52,060 nucleotides of DNA, taken from assembly GCA_039812685.1 (NCBI GenBank), contig JBDIBB010000011.1, forward strand, positions 1-52,060. Reading direction: 5' to 3'. Both the position numbers and the translations under genes were made by a program. A model generated the notes under the pieces. That model had not been told where the DNA came from and did not search any database. It was given only the letters and a program-made list of their open reading frames with translations. This document shows, piece after piece, positions 40,673 to 49,141 of the stretch. Numbering within the stretch: the first letter of the stretch is position 1; every line of letters starts with the position of its first letter. The stretch comes from JBDIBB01 sp039812685. GTDB lineage: Bacteria > Acidobacteriota > Vicinamibacteria > Vicinamibacterales > JAFNAJ01.

Positions 40673-41362
40673 ATGCGCCACGACGAGCAGCATCGCACGA
40701 ACCGGATCGGCTGGCTGCGCGCGGCGGTTCTCGGGGCGAACGATGGCATCCTCTCGACGGCCAGCCTCGTCGTCGGCGTTGCCTCGGCCAACGCGACGCG
40801 GACCAACGTGCTGCTTGCCGGCGTGGCCGGGCTGGTGGCGGGCGCGCTGTCGATGGCGACGGGGGAGTACGTATCGGTCAGCTCGCAGGCCGACACGGAG
40901 AAGGCCGACATCGCCCGGGAGAGGCAGGAACTGGCCGCGAACCCAGCCGGTGAACAAGACGAGCTCACCGGCATCTACGTGGCGCGCGGGCTGGATGCCG
41001 GCCTGGCCCGTGACGTCGCCCGTCAACTGATGTCGACCAACGCGCTGAGGGCCCACATTCGCGATGAGCTCGGGCTGTCCGAGCAGCTGGCGGCCCGGCC
41101 GCTGCAGGCGGCGCTGGCCTCGGCGGCCACCTTCGCGGCCGGCGCCCTGCTTCCGGTGCTGACGGCGGCGGTCGTTCCCGCTGTCTGGGTCACCGCGGCG
41201 GTGTCCATCGTGTCGCTGGCGTACCTGGCGACGCTCGGCGCCATCGCGGCCTGGACCGGCGGGGCGCCGGCTGGCGTCGGCGCCGCGCGCGTGGTCATCT
41301 GGGGCGCGCTCGCAATGGCCCTCACCGCCGCCATCGGGCGGCTGTTCGGGACCGTCGTGTAG
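40673..41362 (+). CDS. VIT/CCC1-family Fe2+/Mn2+ transporter
   Basis: A 229-residue membrane protein of the vacuolar-iron-transporter family. The hallmark first helix LGANDGILSTASLVVGVA is followed by LVAGALSMATGEYVSVSSQADTEKADIARERQEL, containing the conserved acidic and Met positions, a cytoplasmic helical metal-binding segment (about 75-125), and three more helices (LASAATFAAGALLPVL, VWVTAAVSIVSLAYLATL, VVIWGALAMALTAAIG). Members export or store ferrous iron or manganese. AGGGGG precedes the ATG by five bases. The full five-helix length is present. It stands alone between a minus-strand gene and TonB receptor 2. Confidence 0.93.
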   Translation: MRHDEQHRTNRIGWLRAAVLGANDGILSTASLVVGVASANATRTNVLLAGVAGLVAGALSMATGEYVSVSSQADTEKADIARERQELAANPAGEQDELTGIYVARGLDAGLARDVARQLMSTNALRAHIRDELGLSEQLAARPLQAALASAATFAAGALLPVLTAAVVPAVWVTAAVSIVSLAYLATLGAIAAWTGGAPAGVGAARVVIWGALAMALTAAIGRLFGTVV

Positions 41363-41435
41363 GCATCGCGTCGGCGCCGGCAACTCGACAGATGGTCTAT
41401 CATCGTGGCGTTTACTCCATTCGGGAAGGGGACCC

Positions 41436-44400
41436 ATGAAGACCAGCTCTCGCCGGCTGTCTCTGCTGTTCTGCCTCATCGGTTCGATCTGCATGACCCT
41501 ACCGGCGTTCGGGCAGGTCACCGGGTCGATTGCCGGCCTCGTCCGCGACTCGTCGGGCGGCGTGCTGCCGGGCGCGACCGTCACCATCAGCGGACCGGCG
41601 CTGCAGCGGCAGAGCGTCGTCGTCACGGCGGGCGCCGACGGCATCTACCGTGTGCCGCTGGTGCCGCCGGGCACGTACCAGGTGGTCGTGGAGCTGGCGG
41701 GGTTCAACCCGCAGACCCGGCGCAACGTGGAGGTCACCCTCAACCAGCAGACGACGCTCGACTTCGCGCTGTCGGTCGCGGGCGTCGCCGAGTCGGTCGA
41801 CGTCACCGCGCAGCCGCCGCTCATCGAGGTGACGCGTTCGGCGCCGGCCAGCTCCGTGACGCAGCAGACGATCGACAACCTTCCGCTCAACGGCCGGAAC
41901 TTCACCGATCTGATCGCGCTCGTGCCCGGCGCCAAGCCCGATCCGAACGTCGGCAGCAGCAACGCGAACATCGAGATCTTCGGCGAGCGCGCCGTGGCCG
42001 TGTCCTATCTCGTGGACGGCGCGGAGAACAACGACCCGGTCTACGGTGGCCCGCTGATGCGGTTCACCCAGGACTCGATCCTCGAGTTCGAGGTGATCAC
42101 GACCGGCTACGAGGCCGAGTTCGGCCGGGCCCAGGGCGGCGTGGCGAACATCGTCACGCGCTCGGGCACCAACGCCTACAACGGCCGGGCGTTCTGGTTC
42201 GTGCGCAACGACAGCCTCGACGCGTCGAACGTGCCGGCGCCGAGCCCGCGCCCGCCCGATTACGTCAAGCCCGAGGCGCCGAAGCTGGAACGCCACCAGT
42301 GGGGCGGCACGCTCGGCGGCCCGATCGTGCGCGACAAAGCGTTCTTCTTCGGGTCGTTCGAGAAGCTGAACGAGACGCGCGGCCTGAACTTCGACCTGTC
42401 GGTGATTCCGGCGTTCGTGCGCAACGGCCTCGCGACGCCGAGCCAGAAGGAGGACTTCGGCGTCGCGCCCGAGACCACCGGCTTCACCGGATTGTTCAAG
42501 GGCGACATCAACCGCGGTCAGCAGAGCCACCTGACGGCGTCCTACAACCGCCGGCTGATGGATCGTGACGGGCTGGTCGCCTCGGCGGCGGCGAGCACGC
42601 TGGCGCTGCCGAGCACGGCGGCCACGCGCGAGGCGCCGGGCTGGAGCCTCGTCGTGCGCGACACGACGGTGCTCGGCCAGGCGGCCTTCCTCGAGACCAC
42701 GGGCTCCTTCGTGCGCGCCGAGGGCGCCAGCAACCTGGGCCGGACCGAGCGCGCCGAACCGCTCCTCCTGCTGCTCAACGGCGCCAACGGCGGCTTCATG
42801 CAGACCAACGCGCCGTTTGGCGGCAAGTCGATCCAGGTGGCCAAGCGCCTCCAGGTGCAGCAGTCGCTCAGCGTGCTGAAGACCGGCCTGGCCGGGGATC
42901 ACCAGATCAAGGTCGGCTGGGACTTCAACCGCATCATCTTCACCGGGCAGTTCGATCCGGTGACGAACGACGTCGAGTACTCGGCCGACTTCCTCAATCC
43001 GGCCCAGGCGGCCTCGATGGCGCGGATGTTCCAGTTGTACGGGTTCCAGCAGTCGGCCGCGCGCTTCTTCTCGTTCCCGTCGAACGCCAGCGGCGGATCG
43101 GATCTCGACATCCGTTCGAACGACATCTCGGTGTTCGCGCAGGACCGCTGGCGGGTGCACCGCGACGTCACCGTGAGCGTCGGGCTGCGCTACGACCACG
43201 CGAGCCTCTTCAGCGGCTACAAGAAGGCGCTGGCGCCGCGGCTCGGCTTCGCATGGGACGTCGGCGGCCGGCACCAGACGGTCGTCAAGGGCAACTACGG
43301 CCTCTTCTTCGATCGCAACCTGATCGCCGGGACGCTCGACATTCCGGACAAGGGCGGGCTGTTCGCCACCTCGCTGTTCGACGTCGCCCTCCCGCGTCTC
43401 GGCGTCGACTACACGAACTCGCTCATCGACTACGTCATCACGTCCGGGTTCCCGATCGCGCCGGGCGTGTTCACCCCGCCTGAGAACCCGCTCTACCGGA
43501 AGATGGCGATGGATCTGCGCGCCAACCCGCTCACGCTCTACAACCTGCTCGGCATCGCGGTGGGCGATCCCGCGAGCGCGCCGGTCGTCACGGCGCAGAA
43601 CGTCCAGCAGTTGTCGGGCAAGACGCCCGAGCAGGTCGTCGCGCTGCTGCAGGCGACCTATCCGGGCACCGAGTGGCGGTTCCTGTCCGTGCCGGGCGGG
43701 TCGATCCTCGGCGACCGGGTGCTGTCGTTCTTCCCGCGCGGGTCTTCGGAGACGACCAACCAGGTGTCACGCTACTCCCGCGACATGGTGCCCTACACCA
43801 ACGCGTTCAGCGTCGGCATCGACCAGCAGATCGGATCGACGATGAGCGTGTCGGCGATGTACGTCCATCGCCGCTCGCGCGACCTGCTCACGCGGCGCAT
43901 CGTCAACCTGTTCGACGTGCGCAAGGGCGACGCCCGCTTCGGCCACACGACCGACGGCGGGCCGAAGATCAGCGAGGTGACCTACGACGGCCTGATCAAC
44001 TACGACGGCGTGATCGTGTCCCTCACGCGGCGGTTCGCGAACCGGTACCAGTTCGGCGTGTCCTACACGGCGTCGCGGGCGCGCGACAACCTGCTCTCGG
44101 GCGACTTCGGCTCCCTCTTCTCCAACAACAACCATCCGGAACTCGATTACGGGCCGTCGAACCAGTCGGCGCCGCACATCTTCAGCGCCAACGGCGTGGC
44201 CGTGGCGCCGTTCGGGTTCGTCGTCAGCGCGATCGGGTTCTGGCGCAGCGGCGCGGCGTTCAACCCGCGCGGCATCGAGGACACCGACGGCGACGGCCTG
44301 GTCGACTTGCGCGACCTGTCGGTGCCGCGCAACTCGTTCCGTGTGAAGGCCTATGCCGACGTCGACCTGCGGGTCGAGAAGCGAATCCCGCTCGGCCGCC

Positions 44401-44558
44401 ACAGCGTGAGCGCGCTGGCCGAGGTGTTCAACCTCTTCAACCGGGCGAACGTTCTCGCGGTGAACGCGGTATCTGGCGCGCAGTTCGGGCAGCCGTCGGC
44501 CTACCTGCCCGGGCGCGAGGTCCAGATCGGACTGCGCTTCTTCTTCGGAGAGCGGTGA
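41436..44558 (+). CDS. TonB-dependent receptor, CarboxypepD-regulatory/Oar type (2)
   Basis: A 1040-residue outer-membrane receptor. The signal peptide (LLFCLIGSICMTLPAFG) is followed by a carboxypeptidase-regulatory-like domain (about 28-110: GSIAGLVRDSSGGVLPGATV), a plug region (LPLNGRNFTDLIALVPGAK, FEVITTGYEAEFGRAQGGVANIV) and a large barrel ending in VQIGLRFFFGER. AAGGGGA precedes the ATG. Barrel and plug differ clearly from receptor 1, so it should recognise another ligand. No regulator or hydrolase follows on the same strand; the next gene is convergent. Such orphan Oar-like receptors are numerous in Acidobacteria. Confidence 0.92.
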   Translation: MKTSSRRLSLLFCLIGSICMTLPAFGQVTGSIAGLVRDSSGGVLPGATVTISGPALQRQSVVVTAGADGIYRVPLVPPGTYQVVVELAGFNPQTRRNVEVTLNQQTTLDFALSVAGVAESVDVTAQPPLIEVTRSAPASSVTQQTIDNLPLNGRNFTDLIALVPGAKPDPNVGSSNANIEIFGERAVAVSYLVDGAENNDPVYGGPLMRFTQDSILEFEVITTGYEAEFGRAQGGVANIVTRSGTNAYNGRAFWFVRNDSLDASNVPAPSPRPPDYVKPEAPKLERHQWGGTLGGPIVRDKAFFFGSFEKLNETRGLNFDLSVIPAFVRNGLATPSQKEDFGVAPETTGFTGLFKGDINRGQQSHLTASYNRRLMDRDGLVASAAASTLALPSTAATREAPGWSLVVRDTTVLGQAAFLETTGSFVRAEGASNLGRTERAEPLLLLLNGANGGFMQTNAPFGGKSIQVAKRLQVQQSLSVLKTGLAGDHQIKVGWDFNRIIFTGQFDPVTNDVEYSADFLNPAQAASMARMFQLYGFQQSAARFFSFPSNASGGSDLDIRSNDISVFAQDRWRVHRDVTVSVGLRYDHASLFSGYKKALAPRLGFAWDVGGRHQTVVKGNYGLFFDRNLIAGTLDIPDKGGLFATSLFDVALPRLGVDYTNSLIDYVITSGFPIAPGVFTPPENPLYRKMAMDLRANPLTLYNLLGIAVGDPASAPVVTAQNVQQLSGKTPEQVVALLQATYPGTEWRFLSVPGGSILGDRVLSFFPRGSSETTNQVSRYSRDMVPYTNAFSVGIDQQIGSTMSVSAMYVHRRSRDLLTRRIVNLFDVRKGDARFGHTTDGGPKISEVTYDGLINYDGVIVSLTRRFANRYQFGVSYTASRARDNLLSGDFGSLFSNNNHPELDYGPSNQSAPHIFSANGVAVAPFGFVVSAIGFWRSGAAFNPRGIEDTDGDGLVDLRDLSVPRNSFRVKAYADVDLRVEKRIPLGRHSVSALAEVFNLFNRANVLAVNAVSGAQFGQPSAYLPGREVQIGLRFFFGER

Positions 44559-44560
44559 GC

Positions 44561-44586
44561 GCGCGGCGGCCCGCGCCGCCCCGCGC
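44561..44586. terminator. GC-rich hairpin after TonB receptor 2
   Basis: GCGCGGCGGC (44561-44570) pairs with GCCG and CCGCGC (44575-44586) around a 4-base loop, with a 2-base bulge. It starts just after the receptor stop and lies between convergent genes. Confidence 0.5.
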
Positions 44587-44657
44587 GATCGACGCAGACG
44601 CGGCGGCTGGCTGGTGAAGCCGGTCGCCGCCGGCGCGCGTGCCAGCCCCGATTCCCT

Positions 44658-45596
44658 TCAGTCGCCCATCCGCACCGGACGCTGCGCCGCGGTGTTGACG
44701 TGCAGCGAGAACACGTCGGGCCGCGCGTAGTGGCCGACGGGATCGAAGTCCATCTGCGCCATCGGGACCAGCGACAGGTCGAGCTCGGCGGTGATCAGGG
44801 CGTCCTCGTCGTGGACCGGGCCGGCGAGCACCCGGCCCAGCGGGTCGACGATCAGGCTGCCGCCGCGCATCAGCACCGAGTCGGCCGTGCCGGGCAGCCC
44901 GTTGTGCAGGCGATCGTCGGGGAACTGCGCGCGCCGGAGGTGCTGGCATGCCGAGAGCACGAAACAGCGCCCCTCGAGCGCGATGTGCCGCATGGTCGAC
45001 GGCCAGCTGTCCCGGTCGTCGGCGGTGGGCGCGCAGTAGATCGTCACGCGCTGCTGGTACATCGCCATGCGGAGCATCGGCATGTAGTTCTCCCAGCAGA
45101 TGACCGCGCCGAGCCGGCCCCAGGGCGTGTCGACGGCGGCCAGCGTCGATCCGTCGCCAAAGCCCCACACCAGCCGCTCGAGCGCGGTCGGCATCAGCTT
45201 GCGGTGCCTGCCGAGCACCCGGCCGTCCGGGCCCAGGTAGACCGCGGTGCAGTAGAGCGTGCCGCCGTCGCGCTCGATGACACCCACCACCACGTACATG
45301 CCGTGGCGGCCGGCCGCATCGGCAAGCTGCGCGATCTCCGGGCCGTCGATGGCCACCGCTGCGTCGTAGTAGCGCTTGAACTCGGCGCGTCCCTCGGGGG
45401 TGCGGCCGCCGAGGTGGATGCGGAAGTCCGCGCCCTTCGGATAGCCGCCGACCAACGCCTCGGGGAACACCATCACCTGCGTGCCCCGCCGCGCCGCCTC
45501 GGCCATCAGGTCGAGCGCACGATCGATGGTGGCCGGCGTGTCGAGCAGCACCGACGAGGTCTGCGCGACGGTGGCGATCGGCTTGTCGTTGTCCAT
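44658..45596 (-). CDS. nitrilase (carbon-nitrogen hydrolase superfamily)
   Basis: A 312-residue cytoplasmic enzyme with the complete Glu-Lys-Cys triad: Glu46 (VFPEALVGGYPKG), Lys133 (GRHRKLMPT) and Cys167 (GAVICWENYMP). CWENYMP together with HRKLMPTALERLVWGFGDGS is typical of true nitrilases, which turn organic nitriles into acids and ammonia, rather than of amidases in the superfamily. Length is normal for the family. The ATG at 45596 has GAGGA upstream. It is divergent from an S9 peptidase across about 100 bases and converges with TonB receptor 2. Whether it acts on plant-derived nitriles, cyanide or an internal metabolite cannot be told. Confidence 0.92.
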   Translation of the reverse strand: MDNDKPIATVAQTSSVLLDTPATIDRALDLMAEAARRGTQVMVFPEALVGGYPKGADFRIHLGGRTPEGRAEFKRYYDAAVAIDGPEIAQLADAAGRHGMYVVVGVIERDGGTLYCTAVYLGPDGRVLGRHRKLMPTALERLVWGFGDGSTLAAVDTPWGRLGAVICWENYMPMLRMAMYQQRVTIYCAPTADDRDSWPSTMRHIALEGRCFVLSACQHLRRAQFPDDRLHNGLPGTADSVLMRGGSLIVDPLGRVLAGPVHDEDALITAELDLSLVPMAQMDFDPVGHYARPDVFSLHVNTAAQRPVRMGD

Positions 45597-45650
45597 GTCC
45601 GGTTCCTCGTGCGGACCGCCGGCGCGCGCGCCGGCGCCGCCCGACGGCCT

Positions 45651-45679
45651 TTGTGCCGGAACGGTGATTCTCCTACACT
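45651..45679 (+). promoter_or_regulatory. promoter of the S9 peptidase gene
   Basis: TTGTGC (45651-45656), 17 bases, TACACT (45674-45679), with the ATG at 45699. The -10 is identical to that of the Cys-rich protein gene at 26661-26666. Confidence 0.5.
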
Positions 45680-45698
45680 TCCACGCCGGGAGGCGCCC

Positions 45699-47843
45699 AT
45701 GCTCCGACGCCGTTCGTCGATGTTCGTGTTCCTGCTGGCCGTCGTCTGCCAGCCGTTCACCGCCGCGCAGCCGGCCGCCGGACGCGCCATCACCGAAACG
45801 GATCTGTTCCGCTTCGTCTGGATCGCCGACCCGCAGATCTCGCCCGACGGGTCGCGCGTCGCGTTCCTCCGCGTGACGGTGGACGAGAAGAAGACGGGCT
45901 ACGACACGGCGCTGTTCATCGTCGAGGCGACCGGCGGCGAGCCGAGGCCGTTCACCGCCGGCCCGCGCGATTCCTCTCCGCGCTGGTCGCCTGACGGGAA
46001 GTGGATCGCGTTCCTGCGATCGCCCGCCCCAGCGCAGGCCGGGCAGCCGCCGTCTCCCCCACAGATCCACCTGATCCCCGCCGCCGGCGGCGAGGCGTTT
46101 GCCATCACCGACCTGCCGAAGGGCGCCGGCGACCCGTCCTGGTCGCCCGACAGCCGGCGTCTCGTCTTCACCAGCACCACCAGTGCCGAAGACCTCGCGA
46201 AGAAGAAGGAGAAGCCGGATCCGTCGGCGCGCGTGAGCGACGTGCGCGTGATTGCGCGGGCCGTCTACCGCTTCAACGGCCAGGGCTTCAGCGATCCCAC
46301 TCGTCCAGCGCACGTCTGGACCGTCGATGTGCCCGCCACGGCCGGCGCGCCGGCGGGTCCGAAGCCGGTGACCACCGGCACGTTCGGCGAGCAGCGGCCG
46401 GCATTCTCCCCCGACGGGCAGTGGATCTACTTCACGTCGTCGCACGTGAAGGAGCCCTACTACGAACCGCCGAAAGTGGACCTGTGGCGCGTCGCCGCCG
46501 CCGGGGGCGAGCCCGAGAAGGTCACGTCCATCGAGGGCGGCATCGGCGGCTTCGCGCTGAGCGACGATGGGCGCCGGGTCGTGTTCCAGGGCTCGCTCTC
46601 CGGCACGCCGATCAGGTCGTATTCGCAGCCCGATCTCTTCGTCGCCGACACCGCTCCCGGCAGCGCGCCGCGCAACCTGACGGCAGCCTACGACTACGAC
46701 GTCGGCAGCGGGCTCACCGGCGACCAGCGTGCCCCGCGTGGCGGCATGTCGACGCTCCCCGTCTGGTCGAAGGACGGCCGGAGCGTGCTCGTCGTCACCG
46801 GCGAGCAGGGCCGCGCCAACCTGATGCGCATCGACGTCGCGAGCGGGAAGGTCGAGTCCTTCACCCGCGGCAACCAGGAGATCCTCGCCTTCACCGCGAC
46901 GCCAGACCGGTCGAGGATGGCCGTCCTGATCTCGACGCCCACGGCCATCGGCGATCTGCACCTGGCGGATGCGGGCGGTCAGCTCACGCGGATCACCGAC
47001 GTCAACAGGGCGCTGTTCTCGGCGATCACGATCACCGAGCCCGAGGAGATCTGGTACACGAGCTTCGACGGCCGGAAGATCCAGGCGTGGGTGCAGAAGC
47101 CGCCTGATTTCGACGCGTCGAAGAAGTACCCGCTCATCCTCAACATCCACGGCGGCCCGCACGCCGCCTACGGCTACACGTTCGATCACGAGTTCCAGTG
47201 GATGGCGGCCAGGGGCTACGTCGTCCTCTACCCGAACCCCCGCGGCAGCACCACCTACGGGCAGGAGTTCGGCAACATCATCCAGTTCCGCTATCCGGGC
47301 GACGACCACAAGGACCTGATGGCCGGCGTCGACGAGGTGATCAGGCGCGGCTACGTCGATCCCGCCAGGCTCGGGATCACGGGCGGCAGCGGCGGCGGCG
47401 TCCTCACCAACTGGGCCATCACGCAGACCGACCGCTTCGCGGCGGCCGTCTCGCAGCGATCGATCGCCGACTGGGCTGGCTTCTGGTACACGGCCGACTT
47501 CGCGCTGTTCCAGCCGACGTGGTTCCGGGCCGCGCCCTGGGCCGACCCGAAGGACTTCGCGGCGCGCTCGCCGATCACGTTCGTCTCGAAGGTGAAGACG
47601 CCGCTGATGCTGATCGAGGGCGAGGCCGACCTGCGGACGCCCCCGTCCGACGGTGGCGAGCAGATGTTCCGGGCGCTCAAGTACATGAAGGTGCCGACCG
47701 TCATGGTGCGCTTTCCGGGTGAGTCGCACGAGCTGTCGCGCTCGGGCCAGCCCTGGCATCGCATCGAGCGCCTGCAGCACATCGTCGGCTGGTTCGACGT
47801 CTACCTGCAGGGGCAGAAGACGGACACGTACGACGTGAAGTAG
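45699..47843 (+). CDS. secreted S9-family (prolyl oligopeptidase/acylaminoacyl-type) peptidase
   Basis: A 714-residue exported peptidase. The signal peptide (SMFVFLLAVVCQPFTAAQ) is preceded by GGGAGG. The N-terminal beta-propeller (about 35-445) is built of TolB/PD40-like blades (RWSPDGKWIAFLR, SWSPDSRRLVFTS, AFSPDGQWIYFTS). The C-terminal alpha/beta-hydrolase domain (about 455-710) has LILNIHGGPHAAYG, nucleophile Ser564 (GITGGSGGG), Asp644 (EGEADLRTP) and His677 (PGESHELSRSG), an intact triad. It should cleave short peptides near proline or blocked N-termini in the periplasm or outside. It has its own promoter. A long antisense reading frame over this gene is a GC artefact. Confidence 0.94.
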   Translation: MLRRRSSMFVFLLAVVCQPFTAAQPAAGRAITETDLFRFVWIADPQISPDGSRVAFLRVTVDEKKTGYDTALFIVEATGGEPRPFTAGPRDSSPRWSPDGKWIAFLRSPAPAQAGQPPSPPQIHLIPAAGGEAFAITDLPKGAGDPSWSPDSRRLVFTSTTSAEDLAKKKEKPDPSARVSDVRVIARAVYRFNGQGFSDPTRPAHVWTVDVPATAGAPAGPKPVTTGTFGEQRPAFSPDGQWIYFTSSHVKEPYYEPPKVDLWRVAAAGGEPEKVTSIEGGIGGFALSDDGRRVVFQGSLSGTPIRSYSQPDLFVADTAPGSAPRNLTAAYDYDVGSGLTGDQRAPRGGMSTLPVWSKDGRSVLVVTGEQGRANLMRIDVASGKVESFTRGNQEILAFTATPDRSRMAVLISTPTAIGDLHLADAGGQLTRITDVNRALFSAITITEPEEIWYTSFDGRKIQAWVQKPPDFDASKKYPLILNIHGGPHAAYGYTFDHEFQWMAARGYVVLYPNPRGSTTYGQEFGNIIQFRYPGDDHKDLMAGVDEVIRRGYVDPARLGITGGSGGGVLTNWAITQTDRFAAAVSQRSIADWAGFWYTADFALFQPTWFRAAPWADPKDFAARSPITFVSKVKTPLMLIEGEADLRTPPSDGGEQMFRALKYMKVPTVMVRFPGESHELSRSGQPWHRIERLQHIVGWFDVYLQGQKTDTYDVK

Positions 47844-47847
47844 CGCG

Positions 47848-47873
47848 CGAGGCGGCGCGCCGGCGCCGTCTCG
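47848..47873 (+). terminator. hairpin after the S9 peptidase
   Basis: An 11-base stem with one G-T pair and a 4-base loop begins 4 bases past the stop. No T-run follows. Confidence 0.5.
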
Positions 47874-47967
47874 AGTGGCGTCATCGACAGGAAAGGGCCG
47901 TCGCCGTGCGCGAGAGGGACCGCTCCACGCCACGTGGCGCGGCCCGCCCCGCGCGGCTCGTTCCGCC

Positions 47968-48960
47968 CTACGTGCCGGCCCGGAAGCGCTTGATCGCCGT
48001 CCACGCCTCCTCGGTCCCCCACCGCGAATCGCGGGTGCCGCCGAGCGTGGCCGGGACGTCCCAGATGCAGATGCCGGCGCCCTGCGCCGCCGCTTCGTTC
48101 AGGTGATCCGGAAGCGTGCGGCCCCTGCCGCCCTCGCCCCACTCGTATCGTCCGCCGGGAAGCCCGAGCAGCAGCTGCGCCGGCTGGAACCCGTGTTTCC
48201 TGGCCCAGCTGACCTGCCAGCTGAACCTGAAGATGTACTCGCCGTTCATGCAGACCTGCTGCGAGCCCTGCGGCGTGAAGGTCTGCGTGCTCCCCTCGTA
48301 GAGGTCGCCGTAGCCCATCGAGTGGATGGCATCCACCTGTCCCGCCCAGTCCTCCCACCAGCCCATGTGGGGCGCGTTGAAGCAGGGGCTGTGGAACGAG
48401 TCGATGGTGAGCAGCCGCCCGCGCGCGCGGAGCCTGGCCGACAGCTTCTTCACGAAGCTGGCGAAGGCGGCGCGATCCTCGTCGAGCGACCCGTTGCCCT
48501 CGAGATCGAGATCGACGCCGTCGAGCTGGAGACGCTCCACCTCGGCGGCGAGGCTGTCGACGAACCGGTCCTGGTGATCCCTGAACGCCGCGCGCGCCAG
48601 CTCCCAGTTCCACTTCTTGCTGTCGTAGTTGTAGATCGTGAGCAGGACCTTGACGCCGTGCTCGCGCGCCCAGTTCCGGAACCAGGCCACCTCGGCGTCG
48701 TCGACCTTCTCCTCGTGGGTGGCGTAGCGGATCCCGCCCTCCTCGGTCGGCATCCAGAACTGCAGGCCGATGCGCGTGAGCCACTGGTCGGCGGTGACGG
48801 CGCCCGCCCGGTGCTGCAGCGCCTGGCGTGATTGCTCGAGCCGGTACGGCGGAACCCAGCTCATCACCTCCGCGCCCGACGCGGCGGTGTGTGCCGGTGG
48901 AGCGAAGAGCAGGACAACGACCAGCCACCAGCGCTGGCGCAAGGACACCATCGGCCTCAT
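47968..48960 (-). CDS. secreted GH18-family glycoside hydrolase (chitinase/ENGase-like)
   Basis: A 330-residue exported enzyme. A signal peptide (WWLVVVLLFAPPAHTAA) precedes a single TIM-barrel domain. The GH18 signature DGVDLDLE is at 147-154, with Glu154 as acid/base and Asp152 assisting. Other barrel strands are VKVLLTIYNYD, LTIDSFHS, AIHSMGYGDLY and LLLGLPGGRYEW. The family cleaves chitin, peptidoglycan-like or N-glycan GlcNAc linkages by substrate-assisted catalysis. No carbohydrate-binding module is attached. GGAGGGG precedes the ATG and a promoter with 17-base spacing lies 67 bases upstream. It converges with the S9 peptidase gene. Confidence 0.9.
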   Translation of the reverse strand: MRPMVSLRQRWWLVVVLLFAPPAHTAASGAEVMSWVPPYRLEQSRQALQHRAGAVTADQWLTRIGLQFWMPTEEGGIRYATHEEKVDDAEVAWFRNWAREHGVKVLLTIYNYDSKKWNWELARAAFRDHQDRFVDSLAAEVERLQLDGVDLDLEGNGSLDEDRAAFASFVKKLSARLRARGRLLTIDSFHSPCFNAPHMGWWEDWAGQVDAIHSMGYGDLYEGSTQTFTPQGSQQVCMNGEYIFRFSWQVSWARKHGFQPAQLLLGLPGGRYEWGEGGRGRTLPDHLNEAAAQGAGICIWDVPATLGGTRDSRWGTEEAWTAIKRFRAGT

Positions 48961-49026
48961 GACCCCTCCGTCACTGCGCGGGTGCGCGCCCGCCGCCGGC
49001 GCCGGTTCAGCCGGCCGGCGGCGCCA

Positions 49027-49055
49027 ATCATACGCCCGGGATCCATAATCGTCAG
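49027..49055 (-). promoter_or_regulatory. promoter of the GH18 gene
   Basis: On the minus strand CTGACG (49055-49050), 17 bases, TATGAT (49032-49027). A 10-base hairpin (48991-49000 with 49014-49023) would lie at the start of the leader. Confidence 0.5.
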
Positions 49056-49141
49056 GTCACCCCCGGCGTCTCCACCAGCCTGAAGAGGCTCGCGCCGCCA
49101 CGCCGCCGGCCGGCGGACCGCGGGCAGGAGGACTTTCGCCC

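Noticed and set aside
44658..47933. A 1091-codon minus-strand reading frame covering the S9 peptidase
   Set aside because: Antisense shadow of a high-GC gene. Only its 3' part, the nitrilase, has family motifs and a ribosome site; the rest is Arg/Gly-rich noise over a protein with a complete catalytic triad.
47928..47939. CGCCACGTGGCG perfect 12-base palindrome between convergent genes
   Set aside because: It has no loop, lies away from any promoter, and such GC palindromes are expected by chance at this base composition.
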